From: Chloroflexota bacterium
GTDB taxonomy: Bacteria > Chloroflexota > Dormibacteria > CF-121
Direction of reading: 5' to 3'
Length of the DNA stretch: 28,335 nt
NCBI GenBank assembly: GCA_005881235.1
Contig: VBEQ01000151.1
Coordinates: 1-28,335 of the forward strand
Both the position numbers and the translations under genes were made by a program. The notes below the pieces were generated by a model. It did not search any database. It was not told the DNA's origin and was given only the letters and a program-made list of their open reading frames with translations. The stretch's first letter is position 1; every line of letters begins with the position of its first letter. Of this stretch, positions 1 to 7,413 are shown piece by piece.

Positions 1-3000
1 CCCGCCTCGACCCAATCGACCGCGCCAACCGGCGGGATTGGAACCGCGCCGGCCTCGACGCAGTCCACCGCCGCAACGGGTGGCGCCGGCACGGCGCCCG
101 GGTCGACCCAGTCGACCGCAGCCACCGGTGGCGCCGGAACAGCGTCCGGATCGACCCAGTCGACGGCACCGACCGGTGGAGCGGGAACCGCACCTGGTTC
201 GTCAGGGTCTACCGCCGCGCCAACGGGCGCCGCGGGAACCGCATTTGGCTCGACTCAATCGACCGCGCCGACGGGCGGCGTGGGAACAGCTCCCGGCTCG
301 ACGCAGTCGAGTGCCGCGACGGGCGGCGCCGGCACCGCGCCGGCATCGACCCAGTCAACGGCGCCGACGGGCGGCGCCGGAACGGCACCGGGTTCGTCAG
401 GGTCTACCGCCGCGCCAACCGGCGCTGCGGGAACCGCATTTGGCTCGACCCAATCGACCGCGCCGACGGGCGGCGTCGGAACAGCTCCCGGGTCGACGCA
501 GTCATCAGCACCGACCGGTGGCGCCGGAACGGCACCGGGTTCGTCAGGGTCCACCGCCGCGCCGAGCGGCGGGGCGGGAACCGCAGCGGGCTCTAATCAG
601 TCGACGGCAGCAACCGGCGGCGCCGGCACGGCAGTCGGCTCCACCCAGTCGACCGCACCGACAGGCGGGGCCGGGACCGCGCCCGGCTCGGGTCAGTCGA
701 CCGTTGGATTAAGCGGCGGCGCGGGAACCGCAGCTGGCTCAGCCGCATCGACCGCGGCCACGGGTGGCGCTGGGACGGCACCAGGATCCTCGCAGTCGAC
801 GGCGGCCCCCAGTGGCGGCGCGGGCACTGCGGTCGGATCGACGCAATCGACGGCCGCCACCGGCGGCGCCGGGACAGCGGCGGGTTCGAATCAATCAACC
901 GCACCCACGGGTGGCGGTGGGACCGCACCCGGGTCATCGCAATCGACCCTTGCGCCGAGCGGCGCTGGCGGCACCGCGCCTGGTTCATCGCAATCAACCG
1001 CACCCACGGGCGGCGCCGGAACGGCAGCCGGATCGAATCAATCATCCGCAGCCACGGGTGGCGCCGGCACCGCGGCCGGATCAGGACAATCGACGGCCGC
1101 GCCGAGTGGTGGGGCTGGGACGGCGGCCGGCTCGGCAACGTCGACAGCCGCAACCGGTGGCGCTGGCACGGCGCCGGGCTCATCGCAGTCCACAGCCGCG
1201 CCGAGCGGTGGGGCAGGCACCGCGCCGGGCTCATCGCAGTCGACGGCCAACACCGGTGGCGCGGGAACCGCTCCCGGATCGACACAGTCAACCTTGGCCC
1301 CCAGCGGTGGGGCCGGCACCGCGCCCGGCTCATCGCAATCCACGGCACCCACCGGTGGCGCCGGCACGGCAGCCGGTTCGAACCAGTCCACCGCGCCCAC
1401 GGGTGGGGTGGGGACGGCGCCTGGCTCTTCGCAATCAACAGTGGCACCGAGCGGCGGCGCCGGCACGGCCCCCGGCTCCAACCAGTCGACGGCCCCCACG
1501 GGCGGCGCCGGGACGGCGGCCGGATCCAATGCCTCGACCGCACCGACCGGCGGTGTCGGCACGGCTCAGGGATCAACCCAATCGACGCTGGCGCAGGCGA
1601 CGGGCGGCGCCGGAACCGGACAGGGTTCGAACGCGTCGACCCAGGCCACAGCCGGCGTCGGCACTGGCCAGGGGTCGGCCGCGTCGACCGGCCAAGCGAC
1701 CGGCGGCGCAGGGACGGGCCAGAATTCCTCGCAGTCGACCGGGCAGGCTACCGGCAACGGTGGGACCGCCCAGGGATCGCAGGGTAATTCGTCGATGGCG
1801 CAGGCCACAGGTGGAGCTGGCACCGGCCAGAATTCCAATGCCTCGACCGCCCTCACGGGCGGGGCCGGCACCGGGCAGAATTCGGGCCAGTCCACGGGAC
1901 AGGCGACGGGCGGCGCGGGCACTGGACAGGGATCGGCCGGGAATTCCACGCACGCCACGGACGGCGGCACGGCTGCAAATGGGACGGGCGAAAACTCCGG
2001 CCAGTCCACCGGGCAGGCGAGCGGCGCGGCCGGCACCGGCCAGGGGTCGGCGGGGAATTCGACCCACGCGGCAGCGACAGGAGGCGCGGGCACCGGACAG
2101 AACTCTGGTCAATCGACGGCACCCTCGGGCGGCGCCGGCACGGGCGTCAATTCCGCCCCCTCAACCGGTCATGCGACGGGCGCGGCGGGCACCGGGCAGA
2201 ATTCCGCCCAGTCCAGTGGCCAGGCGACCGGTGGGGCGGGCACAGGTCAGGGCTCGGCGGGAAATTCCACTCACGCGGTAGCCACCGGTGGCGCAGGCAC
2301 GGGGCAGAATTCCGGACAATCGACAGCACCGACGGGTGGCGCGGGCACGGGCTCCAATTCGGGTCAGTCCACTGGCAACGCCACTGGCGCTGGCGGTACC
2401 GGCCAGAACTCAGGCCAATCGACTGGCCAGGCCAGCGGCAACGCGGGGACGGCCCAGGGCTCGGCCGGTAACTCTTCGGCGGCACAGCCAACGGGTGGGG
2501 CGGGCACGGGTCAGAACTCGGCGCAATCGACGGCACCGACCGGTGGTGCCGGCACGGCCGCGGGTTCCAACGGCTCGACGGTCGCGCAGGCAACCGGCGG
2601 CGCCGGCACCGGACAGAATTCGCAGGCATCGACGGCGGCGACCGGCGGCGTCGGGACCGGCGGCGGCTCGAACCAGTCCACCATGGCGCAGGTCACCGGT
2701 GGGGCAGGCACGGGCCAGAACTCGGCGCAATCGACGGCACCGACGGGTGGTGCCGGCACGGCCGCGGGCTCGAACGGTTCGACGGTCGCGCAGGCAACCG
2801 GCGGCGCCGGTACCGGGCAGAACTCCGGCCAGTCGAGCGGGCAGGCGACGGGTGGCGCGGGGACCGGCGGCGGCTCCAACCAGTCCACCATGGCGCAGGT
2901 CACCGGCGGCGCCGGCACGGGTCAGAACTCCGCGCAATCGACAGCGCCCACGGGTGGCGCTGGCACTGCTGGTGGCTCGAATCAGTCAACCGTCGCACAG

Positions 3001-5487
3001 GCGACGGGAGGCGCGGGCACCGGCCAAAACTCCGTTCAATCAACGGCTGCGACGGGTGGGGTCGGCACCGGGCAGGCCTCGACGCAGTCCACCGCGCCAA
3101 CGGGTGGCGCGGGAACCGGACCCGGCTCGAGCGGCTCGACGGCCGCGCCCAGCGGCGGTGCCGGCACCGCACCGGGCTCGACGCAGTCGAGTGCCGCGAC
3201 GGGAGGCGCAGGAACCGCGCCCGGGTCGACGCAATCCACGGCGCTGACCGGAGGAGCTGGCACTGGCGTCGGATCCACCGGATCGACCGCCGCTCCGAGT
3301 GGCGGCGCTGGGACGGCACCAGGCTCGACCCAGTCGACGGCGCCGACCGGTGGCGCGGGAACGGCGGCGGGATCCGCCGGATCGACCGCCGCGCCCACAG
3401 GCGCAGCAGGCACGGCTCCAGGGTCTACCCAATCGAGCGCAGCCACGGGCGGCGCGGGCACGGCGCCCGGCTCGAGCCAGTCGACGCTTGGCACGGCCAC
3501 GGCCGGAGCCGGGACCGGGCAGGGCTCGCAAGGCTCAACCGCAAACACGGGTGGCGCGGGCACGGGTCAGGCGTCGCATCAGTCGACCGCGCCGACAGGC
3601 GGCGTGGGGACCGCCGCGGGATCCGAGGGCGGTTCGACGGTCGCCCCGAGCGGTGGCGCTGGCACGGCGCAGGGATCCACGCAGTCAACGTCCAACACGG
3701 GCGGCGCGGGCACCGCGCCCGGCTCGACTCAATCCACGGCGCCGACGGGTGGCGCCGGCACCGCGGTAGGGTCGCAGGGATCGACGGCAGCACCGACAGC
3801 TGGCGCCGGGACGGCGCCCGGCTCGACACAGTCAAGCGCGGCAACCGGCGGCGCCGGCACGGCGCCCGGCTCGACGCAATCAACCGTAGGCGCGGCCACC
3901 GGCGGCGCTGGCACCGGCCAGGGCTCGAGCGGGTCGACCGCCAACACGGGCGGAGCGGGAACCGGACAGGGATCGACGCAATCCACCGCACCGACGGGTG
4001 GGGCTGGCACCGCGCCCGGTTCGTCGCAGTCAACCGCCGCGCCGAGCGGCGGCGCAGGCACGGCCCCCGGATCAACCGCGTCGACCGCCAACACCGGTGG
4101 GGCAGGCACCGCGCCTGGATCGACCCAATCATCGGCTGGAACGGGCGCCGCGGGGACCGCACCGGGCTCGTCGCAATCAACCGCCGCGCCTAGCGGCGGC
4201 GCCGGCACGGCGCCGGGATCGACCGCGTCGACCGCCAACACCGGCGGAGCGGGGACGGCACCCGGCTCGACCCAATCCAGCGCAGCCACCGGCGGCGCCG
4301 GCACGGCTCCCGGCTCGGCCGAGTCCAGCGTTGCGACCGGGGCGGCCGGAACCGCACCAGGCTCGAGCCAGTCGACACTGGCACCTAGCGGCGGGGCGGG
4401 CACCGCGCAAGGATCGACACAATCGACCGCGCTGACGGGCGGAGCCGGTACTGGTCAGGGCTCGACCCAATCGAGTGCGGCCACGGGTGGAGCTGGCACC
4501 GCGCCAGGGTCGACCCAGTCGAGCGCGCCCACCGGTGGCGCCGGGACCGCCCCAGGATCGACCGCATCGACGGCGGCGACGGGCGGTGTCGGAACCGCGC
4601 CCGGGTCAACGCAATCGACGGCGGCAACGGGCGGCGCCGGGACCGCACCCGGGTCGACGCAGTCCACGGCGGGGACCGGCGGAGCGGGTACCGCACCCGG
4701 CTCGACGCAGTCGACGGTTCTTACGGCCGGCGCAGGCACCGGCGTGGGGTCAACGCAGTCCACGAACGCCACGGCCGGAGCGGGAACCGCGCCCGGCTCA
4801 ACGGGCTCATCAGCAGCAACCGGTGGTGCCGGCACGGCGCCTGGATCGACACAATCGTCGGTCGGCACCGGTGCGGCAGGGACGGCTCCAGGCTCCACGC
4901 AATCGACCGTTCTGACGGCCGGCGCGGGGACCGGCGCAGCTTCGATCCAGTCCACGAACGCGACGGCTGGGGCCGGTACGGCGCCGGGATCGACGCAATC
5001 GACGGCGCCCACTGGAGGCGCGGGGACCGCATTCGGATCGCAGCAATCAACCGCCCCAACGGGTGGGGCCGGCACGGGCGTGGAGTCGACCCAGTCGACG
5101 CAGGCGACCGGTGGGGCCGGCACCGGAGTGGGTTCCGAGCAGTCGACGACGCTGACGGCCGGGGCCGGAACGGGCCAGGGCTCGACGCAGTCGACGCAGG
5201 CAAGCGGTGCGGCCGGCACCGGGCTCGGATCGACCCAATCGACCACCGCCACCGGCGCGTCCGGCACGGGCCAGGGCTCGACGCAGTCGACCGCTGTTGG
5301 TAGCACGGGCAGTGCGGAAACCGTGACCCAGGGAGGAGGCGGAGGCGCGGCTGGACAGGGCGCAGGGCAGCTGGCGAACACCGGGTCGGGCCCCATGGGC
5401 CTCGAGGCCCTGCTCGGGGCCTTGCTCGCGGCGTTGGGCGCGGCCATGCTCAAGCCGAAGGAGATCTGGCGCCGCTTCGTCCGCTAA
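1..5487 (+). CDS. giant Gly/Ala/Thr/Ser/Gln repeat surface protein with LAxTG sorting signal (5' end outside window)
   Basis: The frame is open from base 1 to the TAA at 5485-5487, giving 1828 visible residues; the start lies to the left of the window. Almost all of it is a degenerate 16-19-residue repeat, for example GGAGTAPGSTQSTAPT. There are three zones: a TQST/SQST-rich zone to about base 1560, a Gln/Asn-rich zone (GTGQNSGQSTGQAT) to about 3050, then TQST-type again. The C terminus is a Gly-rich linker, LANTG at residues 1791-1795 (bases 5371-5385), a hydrophobic stretch and a basic tail ending RRFVR. This is the layout of a sortase substrate, and LAxTG is the known class E sortase variant. 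A wall- or membrane-anchored, probably extended, Ser/Thr-rich (possibly glycosylated) adhesin or matrix protein is inference. No enzymatic domain or sortase gene is visible. The gene at 5713 is a paralogue. Confidence 0.85.
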   Translation, partial: PASTQSTAPTGGIGTAPASTQSTAATGGAGTAPGSTQSTAATGGAGTASGSTQSTAPTGGAGTAPGSSGSTAAPTGAAGTAFGSTQSTAPTGGVGTAPGSTQSSAATGGAGTAPASTQSTAPTGGAGTAPGSSGSTAAPTGAAGTAFGSTQSTAPTGGVGTAPGSTQSSAPTGGAGTAPGSSGSTAAPSGGAGTAAGSNQSTAATGGAGTAVGSTQSTAPTGGAGTAPGSGQSTVGLSGGAGTAAGSAASTAATGGAGTAPGSSQSTAAPSGGAGTAVGSTQSTAATGGAGTAAGSNQSTAPTGGGGTAPGSSQSTLAPSGAGGTAPGSSQSTAPTGGAGTAAGSNQSSAATGGAGTAAGSGQSTAAPSGGAGTAAGSATSTAATGGAGTAPGSSQSTAAPSGGAGTAPGSSQSTANTGGAGTAPGSTQSTLAPSGGAGTAPGSSQSTAPTGGAGTAAGSNQSTAPTGGVGTAPGSSQSTVAPSGGAGTAPGSNQSTAPTGGAGTAAGSNASTAPTGGVGTAQGSTQSTLAQATGGAGTGQGSNASTQATAGVGTGQGSAASTGQATGGAGTGQNSSQSTGQATGNGGTAQGSQGNSSMAQATGGAGTGQNSNASTALTGGAGTGQNSGQSTGQATGGAGTGQGSAGNSTHATDGGTAANGTGENSGQSTGQASGAAGTGQGSAGNSTHAAATGGAGTGQNSGQSTAPSGGAGTGVNSAPSTGHATGAAGTGQNSAQSSGQATGGAGTGQGSAGNSTHAVATGGAGTGQNSGQSTAPTGGAGTGSNSGQSTGNATGAGGTGQNSGQSTGQASGNAGTAQGSAGNSSAAQPTGGAGTGQNSAQSTAPTGGAGTAAGSNGSTVAQATGGAGTGQNSQASTAATGGVGTGGGSNQSTMAQVTGGAGTGQNSAQSTAPTGGAGTAAGSNGSTVAQATGGAGTGQNSGQSSGQATGGAGTGGGSNQSTMAQVTGGAGTGQNSAQSTAPTGGAGTAGGSNQSTVAQATGGAGTGQNSVQSTAATGGVGTGQASTQSTAPTGGAGTGPGSSGSTAAPSGGAGTAPGSTQSSAATGGAGTAPGSTQSTALTGGAGTGVGSTGSTAAPSGGAGTAPGSTQSTAPTGGAGTAAGSAGSTAAPTGAAGTAPGSTQSSAATGGAGTAPGSSQSTLGTATAGAGTGQGSQGSTANTGGAGTGQASHQSTAPTGGVGTAAGSEGGSTVAPSGGAGTAQGSTQSTSNTGGAGTAPGSTQSTAPTGGAGTAVGSQGSTAAPTAGAGTAPGSTQSSAATGGAGTAPGSTQSTVGAATGGAGTGQGSSGSTANTGGAGTGQGSTQSTAPTGGAGTAPGSSQSTAAPSGGAGTAPGSTASTANTGGAGTAPGSTQSSAGTGAAGTAPGSSQSTAAPSGGAGTAPGSTASTANTGGAGTAPGSTQSSAATGGAGTAPGSAESSVATGAAGTAPGSSQSTLAPSGGAGTAQGSTQSTALTGGAGTGQGSTQSSAATGGAGTAPGSTQSSAPTGGAGTAPGSTASTAATGGVGTAPGSTQSTAATGGAGTAPGSTQSTAGTGGAGTAPGSTQSTVLTAGAGTGVGSTQSTNATAGAGTAPGSTGSSAATGGAGTAPGSTQSSVGTGAAGTAPGSTQSTVLTAGAGTGAASIQSTNATAGAGTAPGSTQSTAPTGGAGTAFGSQQSTAPTGGAGTGVESTQSTQATGGAGTGVGSEQSTTLTAGAGTGQGSTQSTQASGAAGTGLGSTQSTTATGASGTGQGSTQSTAVGSTGSAETVTQGGGGGAAGQGAGQLANTGSGPMGLEALLGALLAALGAAMLKPKEIWRRFVR
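2494..2904 (+). repeat. higher-order tandem repeat of 204/207 bp inside the first repeat protein
   Basis: Blocks 2494-2697 (68 codons) and 2698-2904 (69 codons) each contain the same four sub-repeats in the same order: GQNSAQSTAPT, AAGSNGSTVAQAT, GQNS-type and GGGSNQSTMAQVT. A partial third copy begins at 2905. The nucleotide match extends through synonymous positions over long stretches, so this is a segmental duplication within the gene. The 3-residue-phase unit lengths keep the frame open. Confidence 0.8.
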
Positions 5488-5498
5488 ACGTCGACCAG

Positions 5499-5531
5499 GA
5501 AGCCGCCGGGTAGTGGCCCGGCGGCTTCTTT
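5499..5531 (+). terminator. intrinsic terminator after the first repeat gene
   Basis: A perfect 12-bp stem (5499-5510 pairing with 5517-5528, arm GAAGCCGCCGGG) with a 6-nt loop is followed by TTT, 11 nt after the stop codon. It separates the two repeat genes into distinct transcripts. Confidence 0.85.
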
Positions 5532-5589
5532 ACGTGCGCTATTTGTTCGGAATAGTGCATTTCAAGTATCAGCTTTTATATACGCATAA

Positions 5590-5618
5590 TTGACACCAGT
5601 GTGGCGGCCCGCTAAGCT
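5590..5618 (+). promoter_or_regulatory. candidate promoter of the second repeat gene
   Basis: A TTGACA hexamer (5590-5595) lies 17 bp from TAAGCT (5613-5618), inside an AT-richer island (about 5540-5595) that stands out from the GC-rich surroundings. The -35 is a perfect consensus and the -10 fits only a TANNNT pattern. The predicted leader would be about 85-90 nt. Confidence 0.45.
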
Positions 5619-5630
5619 TTGACCTATAGC

Positions 5631-5654
5631 GCCATTGACCGATGCGTCATTGGC
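5631..5654. promoter_or_regulatory. imperfect dyad downstream of the candidate promoter
   Basis: GCCATTGAC (5631-5639) and GTCATTGGC (5646-5654) form 9-bp inverted arms with one mismatch around a 6-bp centre. The dyad sits about 13 bp beyond the proposed -10, where an operator or leader hairpin would act. TTGACC also occurs twice here (5619-5624 and 5635-5640). The regulator is unknown. Confidence 0.3.
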
Positions 5655-5712
5655 CATCACACTGAGTGGTGGGAGGCGTCGACTGAATCATTTGGGTTTG
5701 GAGGGAAATTGA

Positions 5713-7323
5713 GTGAGCGTTAACTCCGCCTATCTTGCGAAGCAAGGCTCCGACAACGATGATTCCGAGGTTCTGATTTCTCGATCGACCTGGTCGCTCA
5801 AAGTGTCAGGACTTCTTTTTGCGGGACTGCTCGTGCTTGGGCGTACCGCAACCTACGGGAATCTGACCTGGACCCCGACCTTTCATCCGGCGTCGTCACC
5901 GCTCGAGGTGATTACCAGCGGACGGGCGCCGTCCGCGCCTGCGGTGCCTAAGTCGTCCGGGACGGATTTCCTGGCGGCGGTCAAGCGGAGTGCCTCCGAG
6001 GAAGTCGTGGTCTTCAACGCCGGGGACAGCGGAGAGGGCGGTGGCCACGATGGCAACCACTCGCACGACGGCAAGGGTGCTGGGGATAACCATTCAACGG
6101 ATACCAAGAGCCAGCACTCGAATGAGAACGATTCGCAGGGCTCAGCGCATAGCGGTGCCGCCGGTACCGCGTCGGGCTCAGCGCAATCAACCGCCGCGGC
6201 CTCGGGTGCCGCGGGAACGGCCGCGGGTTCCGGGCAATCAAGCGCTGCCAAGAGCGGGGCGGCGGGTACGGCTGCCGGTTCCGGGCAATCAAGCGCTGCC
6301 AAGAGCGGGGCGGCGGGTACGGCTGCCGGTTCCGGGCAATCGAGCGCTGCCAAGAGCGGCGCGGCCGGTACTGCCGCTGGGTCCGGGCAGTCGAGCGTCG
6401 CGAAGAGCGGCGCTGCGGGTACTGCCGCTGGGTCCGGGCAGTCGAGCGTCGCCAAGTCCGGCGCCGCCGGTACCGCTGCGGGCTCTGGGCAGTCGAGTGG
6501 GCAGCAGACGGGTGGCGCGGGTACAGGCGCCGGCTCCGGGCAGTCAAGCGGACAGCAGACCGGTGGCGCGGGTACAGGCGCCGGCTCCGGGCAGTCGAGT
6601 GGGCAGGCGACCGGTGGCGCGGGTACCGGCGCCGGCTCCGGGCAGTCAAGCGGGCAGCAGACCGGTGGCGCAGGTACGGGCGCTGGCTCGGGCCAGTCGA
6701 GCGGGCAGCCGACGGGTGGCGCGGGAACGGGCCAGGGCTCGACGCAGTCAACGACCGCGACCGGCGCAGCCGGCACCGGCGTTGGCTCGACACAATCAAC
6801 CAACGCGACCGGCGCGGCCGGCACCGGCGTTGGCTCGACACAATCAACCAACGCGACCGGCGCGGCCGGCACCGGCGTTGGCTCGACGCAGTCAACCAAC
6901 GCGACCGGCGCGGCCGGCACCGGCGTTGGCTCGACACAATCAACCAACGCGACCGGCGCGGCCGGCACCGGCGTTGGCTCGACACAATCAACCAACGCGA
7001 CCGGCGCCGCCGGCACCGGCGTTGGCTCGACACAATCAACCGCGGCGGGTGGCGCAGCCGGTGGAACGGTCATCGAGACGACGGGCTCAGTTGGCGCTGG
7101 CGGCGCGGGCGGCGGCGGCACCGTGACGGAAACGACAGGCGAAGTGGGTGGTGCCGGAGCCGGCGGTGGGGGTGCGGCTGCTCAGCTTGCCACGACCGGA
7201 CAGGGTCTGTTGAATCGGGCGGAGTCGGCGCCGGCGGCGACCGGGGCCCTGGCGGGCTTGATCGCACTGCTGGCGGCGGCGTACGTCAAGCGTCGCGAGA
7301 TTCTCTCGAGGTTCCTTCGGTAG
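5713..7323 (+). CDS. LAxTG-anchored repeat surface protein with N-terminal membrane segment
   Basis: This is a complete 536-residue paralogue of the upstream gene. GTG at 5713 is preceded by GGAGGG (5700-5705) at a 7-nt spacing. Residues 28-43 form a hydrophobic segment (signal peptide or anchor). Residues 105-146 are rich in His, Asp, Asn and Gly, which suggests metal binding or a flexible acidic spacer. Residues about 147-448 are repeats: 17-residue SGAAGTAAGSGQSSAAK units, then GGAGTGAGSGQSSGQQT units, then six 16-residue GAAGTGVGSTQSTNAT units. A Gly-rich linker follows, then LATTG (492-496), a hydrophobic stretch (about 508-524) and a tail ending KRREILSRFLR. It is a probable class E sortase substrate. 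Function is unknown; adhesion or cell-surface matrix is inference. The upstream gene likely has the same N-terminal plan. Confidence 0.88.
   Translation: MSVNSAYLAKQGSDNDDSEVLISRSTWSLKVSGLLFAGLLVLGRTATYGNLTWTPTFHPASSPLEVITSGRAPSAPAVPKSSGTDFLAAVKRSASEEVVVFNAGDSGEGGGHDGNHSHDGKGAGDNHSTDTKSQHSNENDSQGSAHSGAAGTASGSAQSTAAASGAAGTAAGSGQSSAAKSGAAGTAAGSGQSSAAKSGAAGTAAGSGQSSAAKSGAAGTAAGSGQSSVAKSGAAGTAAGSGQSSVAKSGAAGTAAGSGQSSGQQTGGAGTGAGSGQSSGQQTGGAGTGAGSGQSSGQATGGAGTGAGSGQSSGQQTGGAGTGAGSGQSSGQPTGGAGTGQGSTQSTTATGAAGTGVGSTQSTNATGAAGTGVGSTQSTNATGAAGTGVGSTQSTNATGAAGTGVGSTQSTNATGAAGTGVGSTQSTNATGAAGTGVGSTQSTAAGGAAGGTVIETTGSVGAGGAGGGGTVTETTGEVGGAGAGGGGAAAQLATTGQGLLNRAESAPAATGALAGLIALLAAAYVKRREILSRFLR
6202..6507 (+). 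repeat. six tandem 51-bp units
   Basis: Units start at 6202, 6253, 6304, 6355, 6406 and 6457, each encoding a variant of SGAAGTAAGSGQSSAAK. The units at 6253 and 6304 differ by a single base. Identity extends to synonymous positions, which indicates recent duplication or gene conversion. Confidence 0.9.
6763..7050 (+). repeat. six tandem 48-bp units
   Basis: Units start at 6763, 6811, 6859, 6907, 6955 and 7003, each encoding GAAGTGVGSTQSTNAT; the last ends differently. Neighbouring units are nearly identical at the DNA level (for example gcg/gca and aca/acg changes only). Copy number is expected to vary between strains and to be difficult for short-read assembly. Confidence 0.92.
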
Positions 7324-7337
7324 GGATGGATGAGGAG

Positions 7338-7373
7338 CCGTCGGGTTGCCGCGCAGCCCGACGGTTTTTCTTT
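7338..7373 (+). terminator. intrinsic terminator after the second repeat gene
   Basis: Arms 7338-7349 and 7353-7364 pair over 12 bp (one G-T wobble) around a 3-nt loop. TTTTTCTTT follows from 7365. The hairpin starts 14 nt after the stop codon. Confidence 0.88.
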
Positions 7374-7413
7374 GGGGCGATGCAAAAATGCGTAAGCTGT
7401 TGATGGCAGAGCG

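Noticed and set aside
255..5453. Many long minus-strand and alternate-frame open frames with Val/Pro/Ala repeats (for example near 4455-5453)
   Set aside because: They mirror the plus-strand repeat in other phases. Stop-free frames are expected from GC-rich tandem repeats whose period is a multiple of three, and they lack starts, ribosome sites and sensible termini.
6763..7050. CRISPR-like regular spacing of 48-bp units
   Set aside because: There are no unique spacers; the whole unit repeats and encodes protein.
5883..7121. 412-residue minus-strand open frame over the second repeat gene
   Set aside because: Same cause: antisense image of 48/51-bp repeats. The plus frame has the Shine-Dalgarno, signal segment, LAxTG and terminator.
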